64,000 nucleotides of DNA, from assembly GCA_023391635.1 (NCBI GenBank), contig JAEWAQ010000063.1:45677-109676 (forward strand), read 5' to 3'. Positions 24,906 to 33,187 of this stretch are shown one piece after another. The position numbers were made by a program, and so were the translations under genes. Position 1 is the stretch's first letter. Each line of letters begins with the position of its first letter. Below the pieces are notes generated by a model that saw only the letters and a list, made by a program, of their open reading frames with translations, was not told where the DNA came from and did not search any database. This DNA comes from Bacillota bacterium. Lineage in GTDB: Bacteria; Bacillota; Bacilli; Paenibacillales; Paenibacillaceae.

Positions 24906-26135
24906 TTGTCACCGAATTCGAACGTCCGGCAATCCGCCTGGGCGGCGACAACCGTCCTGCCCGTACTGCTCGCCGTCAGCCTCGTGCACATGCTCAACGA
25001 TTCCATGCAGGCCGTCGTGCCCGCCTTGTTTCCGATATTGGAGGAAACGCTGAACTTATCCTATGCCCAGGTCGGCTGGTTCCTGTTCGCGCTTAATATG
25101 ACTTCCTCCGTCATGCAGCCTGTCGTCGGTTCCTATACGGATCGCAGATCGTCGCCTTATTTGCTGCCGATGGGGATGGGGCTTAGCCTCATCGGCATGG
25201 TCGGCATCGCCTTCGCGCCGAACTTCTGGTACGTACTGTGTGCGGTAGTCTTCATCGGTCTCGGCTCCGCGATTTTCCATCCGGAGGGCTCGCGCATCGT
25301 CTATCTGGCCGCGGGAGGACGCCGAGGGTTCGCCCAATCCGTCTATCAGGTCGGCGGCAATACAGGCAGTTCGCTGGCTCCTCTAATGACGGTGTATATC
25401 TTCGTGCCGCTGGGTCAGATCGGCGCGATATGGGGGACGGCATTCGCGGCACTTGCGATCGCTGTGCTGCTGGCGTTGGCTCCATGGTACAAGCGTCAAC
25501 TGGCGGCATGGGAGGAGATGCGACGGCAGCGTCGGGCGGAAGCGATCGCCGCATCGGCCTTATGGGAAGAAGCGAGCCATCCGCGGGTGAAGTTCGCGAT
25601 GACGGTGCTTGTTCTATTCGTGTTCGCCCGTTCCTGGTATCACGCTTCGATCAGCGGCTTCTATCAGTTTTTTCTGAAGGAGCAATACGGGCTGACCACG
25701 CAGCAGTCGCAAATTCCGTTGTTTCTGTTCCTGGCCGCAGGCGTATTCGGCACGTTTTTCGGAGGGGTGATGGCAGACCGTTTCGGGTTGAAAAACACGA
25801 TCTCCTTCTCGATTGTCGGAGCGATGCCGCTGGCCTTACTGCTGCCGCACCTCCCGCTTGCCTGGGTATATCCCGCCATCACGCTGCTGGGCTTCGTTAT
25901 TTTGTCGGGCTATTCGGTGGCGGTCGTCTATGCGCAATTTCTGATGCCGGCGAAGGTAGGCATGGCGTCCGGGCTGACAACAGGGCTCGCGTTCGGCATG
26001 GGCGCGATCGGCGCCGTCGCGCTTGGCAAAGCCGCGGATGCGTTCGGATTGGCTGACGTGATGCTGTTCTGCAGCGGGCTCCCTCTGTTCGGACTGCTTG
26101 TGCTGCTGCTGCCATCGGAGAAGAAAGGGTACTGA
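24906..26135 (+). CDS. MFS transporter, fosmidomycin-resistance (Fsr) type
   Basis: The 409-aa protein has about twelve membrane segments and Fsr-family features: SLVHMLNDSMQAVVPALFPILEE in helix 1, SSVMQPVVGSYTDRR in the 2-3 loop, GSAIFHPEGSRIV in helix 4 and GVMADRFGLKN between helices 8 and 9. The family exports fosmidomycin and other small molecules in E. coli; the natural role is unclear. The TTG start at 24906 lies eight nucleotides after GGAGGT. It follows another MFS gene by 39 nt, so both are probably cotranscribed up to the terminator at 26164. Confidence 0.92.
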   Translation: MSPNSNVRQSAWAATTVLPVLLAVSLVHMLNDSMQAVVPALFPILEETLNLSYAQVGWFLFALNMTSSVMQPVVGSYTDRRSSPYLLPMGMGLSLIGMVGIAFAPNFWYVLCAVVFIGLGSAIFHPEGSRIVYLAAGGRRGFAQSVYQVGGNTGSSLAPLMTVYIFVPLGQIGAIWGTAFAALAIAVLLALAPWYKRQLAAWEEMRRQRRAEAIAASALWEEASHPRVKFAMTVLVLFVFARSWYHASISGFYQFFLKEQYGLTTQQSQIPLFLFLAAGVFGTFFGGVMADRFGLKNTISFSIVGAMPLALLLPHLPLAWVYPAITLLGFVILSGYSVAVVYAQFLMPAKVGMASGLTTGLAFGMGAIGAVALGKAADAFGLADVMLFCSGLPLFGLLVLLLPSEKKGY

Positions 26136-26163
26136 GCCGTCTCGCACGTTAGCATACGCGGCT

Positions 26164-26192
26164 GCCTGGTCCCGTCAACACGACCAGGCTTT
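26164..26192 (+). terminator. Rho-independent terminator after MFS pair
   Basis: GCCTGGTC and GACCAGGC form an 8-bp stem with a 10-nt loop, followed by TTTGTT. Confidence 0.85.
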
Positions 26193-26388
26193 GTTCAAAT
26201 ATCAGATTTTATAAGTTTCACCTGGTAGAGTACTGCTGAAATAACGTTATCATTTACCTGCCATCTTGGCAAAACCCGGTTGCGGAGCAGCGAACGAGTA
26301 GTCAGCAGGCGCTAACCCGGTTTGAGTAATGTTACTTCGGGATCGATGTACTAGTATTCGCCCCTGCCCCGCCAAACCTTCAAAAAGG
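26193..26388. other. 196-nt region without a recognised gene
   Basis: No convincing ORF or known RNA was found. AACCCGGTT occurs twice in direct orientation (26273-26281 and 26314-26322). The stretch is AT-richer than its surroundings by eye. Confidence 0.4.
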
Positions 26389-26412
26389 ACCGTCACTTCC
26401 CTGACGGTTTTC
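26389..26412. terminator. Bidirectional terminator, probably for the ArsR gene
   Basis: ACCGTCA and TGACGGT form a 7-bp stem with a CTTCCC loop. T-rich tracts follow on both strands (TTTCTT on plus, CCTTTTTG on minus). It lies 41 nt past the minus-strand ArsR stop. Confidence 0.75.
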
Positions 26413-26453
26413 TTAAAAAGCTCATTTTGTCGAGTGTTCCGAATCGCGAGGAA

Positions 26454-26789
26454 TCAGGACCTGCCCAACTGCGACAATTCCAGCATCCTGCCCGCATTAC
26501 CCGGCAGTTGGGAGAGGAAGACGCGCAAATCCGGGTACTCCTCCAGATTGAGCGAATAGTAGACCCATTGACCTCGCTTCGTTTCTCGAATGAGGCCAGC
26601 GCTTTTCAGTTTGCGCAGATGCTGGCTCGTATTCGGCTGGCTGGCCCGGAGCAGGCCGGTCAGTTCCGTCACGCTCAAGTCCCGTTCCTGCAGCAGTGCC
26701 AGAATCGCCAGACGCATCGGCTCGCCCAGCAGTTTGAGCAGTTCCGCCATCTCCGACAGTTCCGCTACGATTCCCTTGTCTTCGGTCAT
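26454..26789 (-). CDS. ArsR-family winged-helix transcriptional regulator
   Basis: The 111-aa protein is a compact ArsR/SmtB repressor: LLKLLGEPMRLAILALLQERDLSVTEL, then the recognition helix RASQPNTSQHLRKLKSAGLI and the beta wing RETKRGQWVYYSL. The usual metal motif ELCVCDL is absent (LSVTELTGLL instead), so classic arsenic or cadmium sensing at helix 3 is unlikely. An ATG five codons upstream exists, but its sequence contains the ribosome binding site GGAGGC of the ATG at 26789, which I take as the start. The target is unknown; the nearest genes are MFS transporters and a small membrane protein. Confidence 0.9.
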   Translation of the reverse strand: MTEDKGIVAELSEMAELLKLLGEPMRLAILALLQERDLSVTELTGLLRASQPNTSQHLRKLKSAGLIRETKRGQWVYYSLNLEEYPDLRVFLSQLPGNAGRMLELSQLGRS

Positions 26790-26937
26790 CCGATACGCCT
26801 CCATAACATCGCGTGATTATATACTTATTTAATAATTTACAGCATAAATCATTCGCGTCTTGAAAGAAAGAGGGAAATGGCTTTGGCAAGTCACTTGCCT
26901 GCACCGCTTGCCATAAGATATTAGGAAGGTAAGCGAA

Positions 26938-26988
26938 GAGTTTGCGGATCAAACTCCCAAAGCGTGAGAGTTTGCCCCGCAAACTCCC
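26938..26988 (+). repeat. Double hairpin ahead of the Shine-Dalgarno, copy 1 of a dispersed element
   Basis: GAGTTTG/CAAACTC (26938-26956) is followed by GAGAGTTTGC/GCAAACTC (26966-26986) and then CTATTATAGGAGG. Closely related hairpins precede secE (44388) and rplK (45254). Confidence 0.8.
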
Positions 26989-27007
26989 TATTATAGGAGG
27001 TGCATCG

Positions 27008-27184
27008 ATGTACGGCGGCAGAAGAAGATTCGCATGGCGGCATCCGCTTGCCTGGATCGGAGGGGCGGTCGGCGCCGTGCTGCTGTTCGTGGTGCTCAGC
27101 AAGCTGCTGCTGCTGCTCGCCTATCTGTCCGGCGGGCTGGTGCTGCTCGTTATTGCGCTCTGGTTGTTATGGCGATGGTGGTGA
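27008..27184 (+). CDS. Small hydrophobic protein of unknown function (58 aa)
   Basis: The product begins with a basic segment (MYGGRRRFAWRHP) and then has two adjoining hydrophobic stretches (LAWIGGAVGAVLLFVVL and LLLLLAYLSGGLVLLVIALWLLW), ending in R-W-W. It is therefore a small membrane protein with one or two spans and a positive N-terminus inside. ATG 27008 lies five nucleotides after AGGAGGTG, one of the best ribosome binding sites in the window, which argues for a real gene despite the size. It sits 53 nt upstream of radA and may be cotranscribed with it. I do not recognise the family. Confidence 0.75.
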   Translation: MYGGRRRFAWRHPLAWIGGAVGAVLLFVVLSKLLLLLAYLSGGLVLLVIALWLLWRWW

Positions 27185-27237
27185 TTCGGTGATACACTTC
27201 GGATAAGATCCATTATTCGAAGGAGAATTTAACATAC

Positions 27238-28608
27238 ATGGCCAAGATCAAAGTCAAATTTGCCTGCACGGAATGCGGCACTGAATCGCCCAAGTGGATG
27301 GGCAAGTGTCCCGGCTGCGGCGCGTGGAACACGATGATCGAAGAGACGGAAACGATCGTGAAAGCGCCGGTTGGGCGAAGCGAAGCAGTCAGGACGAAAG
27401 AAAAGGCGCAATCCATCATAGATATAGATAGCGGCCGCGAACCGCGCATCGGAACAGGGCTGGCCGAGCTCGACCGGGTGCTGGGAGGCGGCCTCGTGCC
27501 AGGTTCGCTGCTGCTCGTCGGAGGCGACCCGGGCATCGGCAAGTCGACGCTGCTGCTGCAGACGGCAAGCCGTCTGGCCGCCGAGCAAGGTCTGAAAGTG
27601 CTGTACGTGTCGGGCGAGGAATCGGTCCGGCAGACGAAGCTGCGAGCGGATCGTCTCGGCGCATTATCCGACCGTTTGCTCGTGCTGTGCGAGACGAACC
27701 TGGATTATATCGAGGAAGCCGTAGCGGATACGCAGCCCGATTTTCTGGTTATCGACTCGATTCAGACCGTCTACCGGCCCGACGTGCCGTCTGCGCCCGG
27801 CAGCGTGGCGCAAGTACGGGAATGCACCGCGCAGTTCATGCGTATTTCCAAGGGCGGCGGCGTCGCGACGGTGCTGGTCGGTCATGTGACCAAGGAGGGA
27901 GCCATCGCGGGTCCGCGGCTGCTGGAGCATATGGTTGACTGCGTGCTCTACTTCGAGGGCGAGCGCCATCATACGTACCGGCTGCTGCGCGCGGTGAAGA
28001 ACCGATTCGGCTCGACGAACGAGATCGGAATATTCGATATGAAGGAAGACGGCTTGCAGGAAGTGGCGAATCCGTCCGAGCTGTTCCTGTCCGAGCGCCC
28101 GCTCGGCGTTGCCGGTTCGACGGTGGTCGCCAGCATGGAGGGAACGCGGCCCGTACTGGTGGAATTGCAGGCATTGGTGGCGCCGACGCATTTTCCTTCC
28201 CCGCGCAGGATGACTTCCGGCATCGACCACCACCGCATGTCGCTCGTCATTGCGGTATTGGAGAAGCGGATGGGCATGTTCTTGCAAAATCAGGACGCAT
28301 ATGTGAATGTGGCGGGCGGCGTGAAGCTTGACGAGCCTGCGGCCGATCTGGCCGCGGCGGTCAGTCTGGCGTCGAGCTTCAAGGATTTGCCGACCAAGCC
28401 GTACGACGTCATCTTCGGGGAAGTGGGCTTGACCGGGGAAGTTCGCGCGGTGCCGCGGGCGGAGCAGAGAGTGAAGGAAGCGCACAAGCTGGGATTCAAG
28501 CGCATCATCTTGCCGGAACAGAGCCTGAAAGGCTGGCAGCCGCCGTCCGGCATCCGGATCGTCGGAGTACGGACGGTCGCGGAAGCGCTGAAGGCGGCGT
28601 TGGAATAG
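27238..28608 (+). CDS. radA: DNA repair protein RadA
   Basis: The 456-aa protein has the complete RadA/Sms layout: an N-terminal zinc finger with C10, C13, C24 and C27; a RecA-like ATPase with Walker A GDPGIGKST (96-104); the RadA-specific KNRFG motif (254-258); and a C-terminal Lon-protease-like domain lacking the catalytic pair. RadA is a hexameric helicase that extends D-loops and processes recombination intermediates. It precedes disA as in B. subtilis. The ATG follows AAGGAGAA. Confidence 0.98.
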   Translation: MAKIKVKFACTECGTESPKWMGKCPGCGAWNTMIEETETIVKAPVGRSEAVRTKEKAQSIIDIDSGREPRIGTGLAELDRVLGGGLVPGSLLLVGGDPGIGKSTLLLQTASRLAAEQGLKVLYVSGEESVRQTKLRADRLGALSDRLLVLCETNLDYIEEAVADTQPDFLVIDSIQTVYRPDVPSAPGSVAQVRECTAQFMRISKGGGVATVLVGHVTKEGAIAGPRLLEHMVDCVLYFEGERHHTYRLLRAVKNRFGSTNEIGIFDMKEDGLQEVANPSELFLSERPLGVAGSTVVASMEGTRPVLVELQALVAPTHFPSPRRMTSGIDHHRMSLVIAVLEKRMGMFLQNQDAYVNVAGGVKLDEPAADLAAAVSLASSFKDLPTKPYDVIFGEVGLTGEVRAVPRAEQRVKEAHKLGFKRIILPEQSLKGWQPPSGIRIVGVRTVAEALKAALE

Positions 28609-28626
28609 GGGGTGACCCTCTGCTGC

Positions 28627-29715
28627 ATGAAAGAAACGAAGGATAAGCCTTGCGGGCAGGCGACGATGAACGAGCTGCTGCGGATGGTCGCGCCAGGCAC
28701 GCCGATTCGGGAAGGGCTGGAAAACGTGCTGCGCGCCAAGACGGGCGGCTTGATCGTCTTCGGCAGCAGCCCGGAAGTCATGAGGGTCGTGGACGGCGGA
28801 TTCGCGATCGATTGCGAGTTCAGTCCCAATTATTTGTACGAGCTGGCCAAGATGGACGGGGCCATCATTCTCAGCGATGACGCCAAACGCATCTTGTACG
28901 CGAATACGCAGCTGATTCCGGATTCGGCGATCGCTTCTTCCGAGACGGGCATCCGGCACCGGACGGCCGAACGGGTCGCCAAGCAGACGGGCAAGCTGGT
29001 CGTATCCATCTCCCAGCGGCGCAACGTTATTACCCTGTATCAAGGAAGCTTGCGTTACGCGCTCAAGGAGAGCGGCGCGATTCTCACGAAGGCGAACCAG
29101 GCCGTGCAGACGCTGGAGCGCTACCGGGCAGTGTTCACGCAGGCGCTGACCAATCTGTCCGCTCTCGAATTCGAAGCGCTCGTGACGATGTACGAAGTCG
29201 CTCATGTCATTCAACGGGCGGAGATGGTGCTGCGGATCAAGAACGAGATCCAGCGGTACGTGCTTGAATTAGGCAACGAAGGCCGACTGATCAGCATGCA
29301 GATGGAGGAACTGATCGGTTCGTCCGATGAAGAAGCGCGTCTCTTGATCAAGGATTATGCCAAGGATGCGGGGGAAGATAAAGTACAGGAAATTCAAGCC
29401 GCCTTCCGGAAGCTGTCGTCCGAGGAACTGCTGGATCCCGCCTGCCTGATCCGCTTGCTCGGCTATACGGCGCTAAGCTCCGTCGCGGAAGAAGGCTTGC
29501 AGCCGCGCGGGTACCGCATCTTGAGCAAGATTCCGCGGCTGCCGAGCGTCGTGATCCATAACGTCGTAGCCAGCTTCGGCTCGCTGCCGCGCATCGTGTT
29601 CGCTTCCGTGGAGGAGCTCGACGAAGTGGACGGCATCGGCGAAGTCCGGGCGAAGACGATTATCCAAGGTCTCAAGCGAATACAGGAACAAGTGTTTGTT
29701 GACAGACAGTTGTAG
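28627..29715 (+). CDS. disA: Diadenylate cyclase DisA (DNA integrity scanning protein)
   Basis: The 362-aa protein converts two ATP to c-di-AMP and monitors DNA integrity before sporulation. The N-terminal DAC domain has the DGA motif (77-79) and RHR (110-112). A linker domain and a C-terminal helix-hairpin-helix DNA-binding region (EELDEVDGIGEVRAKTIIQGLKR) follow. The length matches B. subtilis DisA (about 360 aa). A GTG at 28612 gives five more residues; ATG 28627 is preferred because AGGGGGTGA then serves as its binding site. It lies immediately after radA, whose product inhibits DisA in Bacillus. Confidence 0.97.
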   Translation: MKETKDKPCGQATMNELLRMVAPGTPIREGLENVLRAKTGGLIVFGSSPEVMRVVDGGFAIDCEFSPNYLYELAKMDGAIILSDDAKRILYANTQLIPDSAIASSETGIRHRTAERVAKQTGKLVVSISQRRNVITLYQGSLRYALKESGAILTKANQAVQTLERYRAVFTQALTNLSALEFEALVTMYEVAHVIQRAEMVLRIKNEIQRYVLELGNEGRLISMQMEELIGSSDEEARLLIKDYAKDAGEDKVQEIQAAFRKLSSEELLDPACLIRLLGYTALSSVAEEGLQPRGYRILSKIPRLPSVVIHNVVASFGSLPRIVFASVEELDEVDGIGEVRAKTIIQGLKRIQEQVFVDRQL

Positions 29716-29857
29716 GCGGGTTAATATGAAGATTGGTGCTTCTACGGGAACTTCCGAATATTGACAACCGTCCAATTCACGCCGAAACCTGAAACCGGGA
29801 GCGGTTAGCATCGTAGGAATGAGAAGGATTGGGCATAGTAAAGCTGAGGTGGATCCG

Positions 29858-30592
29858 ATGATCGCGAAGTCCATTCCGAATATGTTCACGATTGGCAATC
29901 TGGTACTTGGCGTCATGAGCATCATCCTGTCGTTCAACGGCGAAGTCAACAGCGCAGCCTTGCTCGTCATCATCGCGATGCTGCTGGACGGACTGGACGG
30001 CCGCGTCGCCCGGGCACTCAATGTGACGAGCGAGTTCGGCAAAGAACTGGATTCGTTGTCCGACGTCATCTCGTTCGGGGTAGCCCCTGCGTTCATCATG
30101 TACCAGGCCGCCTTCATGGAGATGTCTCCGCCGGCGCTTGCCTGGATCGCGACCGCGATCTTCCCGATCTGCGGAGCGCTGCGTCTGGCCAGGTTCAACG
30201 TCATCGAAGGCATCCCCGGCTACTTCATCGGACTGCCGATCCCGGCTGCCGGCGGCGTACTCGCGACACTGGCGCTATTTCACAACGAATTGCACGTTTC
30301 CTTGCTGCTTCTCAGTTCGCTCGCGTTGTCCTTCCTGATGATCAGCAACATGAAATATCCCAACTTCAAGAAGCTGGGGTTGCCCAAAGCGGCCATGTGG
30401 GCGATTCCGCTCGTCGTAGTCGGCGCCGCTGTGCTGGCTTATCTGTTCCAGACGGCGATTCCGAAGGTCATTCTGGCATTGCTGTTGCTTTATGCGCTCT
30501 GGGGCCTAAAAAAAAACGTTGAGCGCCTCGTCCCCCGTAGGTTTCGCAAGCGCCGAAGGCAGACGAATGAGCAGCAGGAGCACAGCGCTTAG
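29858..30592 (+). CDS. pssA: CDP-diacylglycerol-serine O-phosphatidyltransferase
   Basis: The 244-aa integral membrane enzyme makes phosphatidylserine from CDP-diacylglycerol and serine. The CDP-alcohol phosphotransferase signature is complete: DGLDGRVARALNVTSEFGKE-LDSLSD, with all four aspartates. About seven hydrophobic segments and a very basic C-terminal tail (RRFRKRRRQ) follow. ATG 29858 is preceded by GAGGTGGA; an in-frame ATG at 29819 would add thirteen polar residues and has weaker support. A strong bidirectional terminator follows. Confidence 0.95.
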   Translation: MIAKSIPNMFTIGNLVLGVMSIILSFNGEVNSAALLVIIAMLLDGLDGRVARALNVTSEFGKELDSLSDVISFGVAPAFIMYQAAFMEMSPPALAWIATAIFPICGALRLARFNVIEGIPGYFIGLPIPAAGGVLATLALFHNELHVSLLLLSSLALSFLMISNMKYPNFKKLGLPKAAMWAIPLVVVGAAVLAYLFQTAIPKVILALLLLYALWGLKKNVERLVPRRFRKRRRQTNEQQEHSA

Positions 30593-30614
30593 ATTAAATT
30601 AACAAGTAACAGAC

Positions 30615-30661
30615 AAAAACGCACCGATTTCCTCACTTGCGAGGCGAATCGGTGCGTTTTT
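30615..30661. terminator. Strong bidirectional terminator between convergent genes
   Basis: AAAAACGCACCGATT pairs with AATCGGTGCGTTTTT (15 bp). The A- and T-runs make it functional in both directions, ending pssA on plus and the small Cys-rich gene on minus. Confidence 0.95.
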
Positions 30662-30689
30662 GTGTGCTCGCGGGATACGGGCTGTCGTT

Positions 30690-31085
30690 CTAGGTCAAAT
30701 TGAAAAATCCGAGCGTGGCGCACTTCTGGGCTTCCTTCGCGACGACTTCTTCCATATTGATATCGAGCATATTGCATAAAGCGGAAAGGTAGAACAGGTT
30801 CTTGCCCATCTCGCTGCGGATGGCGTCCTGGCAATTCTCGCACAGCTCGCCTTGCTTGTCGGGAGCGGTTTGACGGAGCGCCTGATCGAACCCCGATTCC
30901 TTGGAGAAATCGTGAGACTGCGTCTTAAGTTCAATGCATCCGCATTCGGTAATCGATTTGGCAACCGCCCGATTGACCGACGCGCTTGCTTGACTGAATT
31001 TCGTGACAACATCGAGCAAGCTTCGATGACGAAGCAACAGTTCGGAAACTTGCTGTTGAAAATCGTGCAACGTGGGTGCGCTCAT
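30690..31085 (-). CDS. Conserved small Cys-rich protein (MazG-like/DUF1573-like, uncertain)
   Basis: This 131-aa protein is predicted to be helical. It has two cysteine pairs, C-x-C (TECGCIEL) and C-x-x-C (LCENCQD), about 40 residues apart, which could bind zinc or an iron centre. The C-terminal part, GKNLFYLSALCNMLDINMEEVV, resembles the last helices of MazG-like pyrophosphohydrolases. From memory, similar proteins in Paenibacillus carry a DUF1573 label, but I cannot verify this. The ATG at 31085 follows GAGGTGGA; the longer upstream frame is unsupported. It is the only minus-strand gene in the radA-ispD block. Confidence 0.75.
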   Translation of the reverse strand: MSAPTLHDFQQQVSELLLRHRSLLDVVTKFSQASASVNRAVAKSITECGCIELKTQSHDFSKESGFDQALRQTAPDKQGELCENCQDAIRSEMGKNLFYLSALCNMLDINMEEVVAKEAQKCATLGFFNLT

Positions 31086-31281
31086 CCGGGGTCCACCTCG
31101 GTTACTCAATTTTGCTGCAACTCCATTATAGAGCAACCTTTCCATGAATTCAAAAGCGAATCGGCAGAATGAAGAAGTTTTCATGATCCGGGCCGGGGCG
31201 GGATTAGCCATGCAAAAATTGGAACATACTAGTAACGAAATCAAAACGAAATCAGGCAAGGTAAGGGAGTGATGGCTCAGC

Positions 31282-32397
31282 ATGTTGAAAAGAATGATTC
31301 AGGCAGTAGGTCTCATATTCGGTGCTTTGGCCGGTCAAGAACTGTCATCTTGGCGGTTGTTCGGCGGTGCGGCGTGGATGAACCCGCTCATGGCCGGGGG
31401 GGGCGGGATGACGGCAACATCGGTCGGAAACGGATCTACATACGCGGCTATGATCGGTGCGTTCGTCGGTTTGATGGCAGCGACCGTGTTCGCAGGCCCG
31501 CTCGTGCGCTCGCTGCAGCATGGGATCGACCGGGCGGCGCGGCAGCCTGCCGCTGACTTGTTGCCCGGTGTTGCCGGATTGGCAACCGGCACCGCGTTAG
31601 CTTTGTTGGCGTATCCGTTCGTGTCGGATATTCCCCGCGTCGGGCCGCTGCTTGCGGCAATCGCAGCCATCGTGCTCGCCTATACGGGCATGAGCATCGC
31701 GATGCGGAAAAAGGAGGAGCTTGCGGAGTGGCTGAACGTTCGCCGGACGGTCTTGCCGGCTGCGCCTGCGGAGGAGCTTCCTCGCTACGAGGAGCACAAA
31801 ATTTTGGACACCAGCGTCATCATCGACGGCCGCATCGCCGACATTTGCAAGACCGGGTTCATCGAAGGCACCTTGGTCATCCCCGAGTTCGTGCTGGAGG
31901 AATTGCAGCATATCGCGGATTCTTCGGACTTGCTCAAGCGCAACCGCGGTCGAAGAGGGCTCGATATCCTGAACAAAATCCAAAAGGAGCTCGACGTGAA
32001 AGTGCTGATTTACGAGGAAGCCGTGGAGGAACCGGGCGAGGTCGACAGCAAGCTCGTCAAGCTCGCCAAGGCGATGCGCGGTAAAGTGGTAACCAACGAC
32101 TTCAACCTGAACAAGGTGTGCGAGCTGCAAGGCGTGTCGGTGCTGAACATCAACGATCTGGCCAACGCGGTCAAGCCGGTCGTGCTGCCCGGCGAGGAGA
32201 TCGTTGTGCAGGTGATCAAGGACGGCAAGGAGCATGGGCAAGGCGTGGCCTACCTGGATGACGGCACGATGATCGTCGTCGAGGGCGGGCGGGAGTTCAT
32301 CGGTACGACGATGGAGGTGCTTGTGACGAGCGTGCTGCAGACTTCGGCGGGAAGAATGATATTTGCCAAACCGAAGCTATTGGAAAAAGCGCTCTGA
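31282..32397 (+). CDS. PIN/TRAM-domain membrane ribonuclease-like protein (YacL-type)
   Basis: The 371-aa protein has four N-terminal membrane segments (about 5-140). A PIN nuclease domain follows, beginning ILDTSVIIDGRIADI with the catalytic aspartates, and continuing through EFVLEELQHIADSSDLLKRNRGRRGLDIL and TNDFNLNKVC. The C-terminal TRAM RNA-binding domain includes EEIVVQVIKDGKEHGQGVAYLDDGTMIVVEGG. This is the YacL family found next to disA/ispD in Bacillales. The RNA target is unknown. ATG 31282 follows AAGGGAGTGA. Both catalytic and TRAM parts look intact. Confidence 0.95.
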   Translation: MLKRMIQAVGLIFGALAGQELSSWRLFGGAAWMNPLMAGGGGMTATSVGNGSTYAAMIGAFVGLMAATVFAGPLVRSLQHGIDRAARQPAADLLPGVAGLATGTALALLAYPFVSDIPRVGPLLAAIAAIVLAYTGMSIAMRKKEELAEWLNVRRTVLPAAPAEELPRYEEHKILDTSVIIDGRIADICKTGFIEGTLVIPEFVLEELQHIADSSDLLKRNRGRRGLDILNKIQKELDVKVLIYEEAVEEPGEVDSKLVKLAKAMRGKVVTNDFNLNKVCELQGVSVLNINDLANAVKPVVLPGEEIVVQVIKDGKEHGQGVAYLDDGTMIVVEGGREFIGTTMEVLVTSVLQTSAGRMIFAKPKLLEKAL

Positions 32398-32420
32398 ACA
32401 GGTATGATAAACAAATACGG

Positions 32421-32450
32421 GCGGGACGCGCACGTGCGCTCCCGCTTTTT
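32421..32450 (+). terminator. Terminator between PIN/TRAM gene and ispD
   Basis: GCGGGA and TCCCGC close a stem with inner GCGCAC/GTGCGC, followed by TTTTT. ispD begins 42 nt later, so readthrough or a nearby promoter is needed to express it. Confidence 0.85.
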
Positions 32451-32491
32451 GGCATATTATCGGTGTCGGTTAAAGGAGATGGCGAGCGAGG

Positions 32492-33187
32492 ATGAGGTGG
32501 GGAGCCGTCATCGTGGCAGCCGGGCGCGGACGGCGAATGGGCGCGGGCGAGAACAAAGTGTTCTTGCCGCTAATGGGCCGCGCCGTGCTCGCGCATACGC
32601 TGGATGCTTTCAGCCGGTGTGGCAGTGTGGACGAAATCGTCGTAGTGGCGGCTGCGGATGAGATGGCGCGCGTTGAATCGATGGCGGGGAGCGAACTATT
32701 TGGTAAAAGCATTCGTGTCGTTCCGGGCGGAGCGGAGCGCCAGGATAGCGTGGCTGCAGGACTGGCGGCGCTCGGGACCGAAGGGGCGCTCGTGCATGAC
32801 GCCGCGCGGCCGCTCGTGACGACGGAGCTGATCGAAGCTTGCTGTGCGGCGGCGGAGAAGACGGGTGCGGCCGCGGCGGCCGTGCCGGTGAAGGATACAA
32901 TCAAGGTGGCCGCAGGCGGCATGATCGTATCGACGCCGGACCGGGCATCGCTGCTGGCGGTGCAGACGCCGCAGGCGTTCGGGCGGCTGGCGCTGCTCGA
33001 GGCGCACCGACTGGCGCGCGATGCGGGAGTCGCCGCGACGGACGATGCGATGCTGTTCGAACGGCTCGACCTTCCGGTGGCGGCCGTGCCGGGGCACGAG
33101 TCGAATTTGAAGATCACGACGCCGGAAGATTTGCTCGTCGCCGAGCTCATATTGGCGCGAAGACGAAGGGAGAAGGACGAGGCATGA
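32492..33187 (+). CDS. ispD: 2-C-methyl-D-erythritol 4-phosphate cytidylyltransferase
   Basis: The 231-aa enzyme performs the third step of the MEP isoprenoid pathway (CTP plus MEP). It shows the nucleotide-binding start AVIVAAGRGRRMGAGENKVFLPL, the VPGGAERQDSVAAGL segment, the HDAARPLVT motif and VPVKDTIKV, as expected. ATG 32492 has AAAGGAGAT about eleven nucleotides upstream. Its last codons overlap the ispF ATG (ATGA), giving translational coupling to the next-but-one pathway enzyme. Confidence 0.97.
   Translation: MRWGAVIVAAGRGRRMGAGENKVFLPLMGRAVLAHTLDAFSRCGSVDEIVVVAAADEMARVESMAGSELFGKSIRVVPGGAERQDSVAAGLAALGTEGALVHDAARPLVTTELIEACCAAAEKTGAAAAAVPVKDTIKVAAGGMIVSTPDRASLLAVQTPQAFGRLALLEAHRLARDAGVAATDDAMLFERLDLPVAAVPGHESNLKITTPEDLLVAELILARRRREKDEA

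Noticed and set aside
27664..29214. 516-aa minus-strand frame over radA/disA
   Set aside because: Overlaps two certain genes and lacks domain similarity or a binding site.
29761..29789. Sigma-A promoter TTGACA upstream of pssA
   Set aside because: No -10 hexamer occurs at 16-18 nt; the sequence there is GAAACC.
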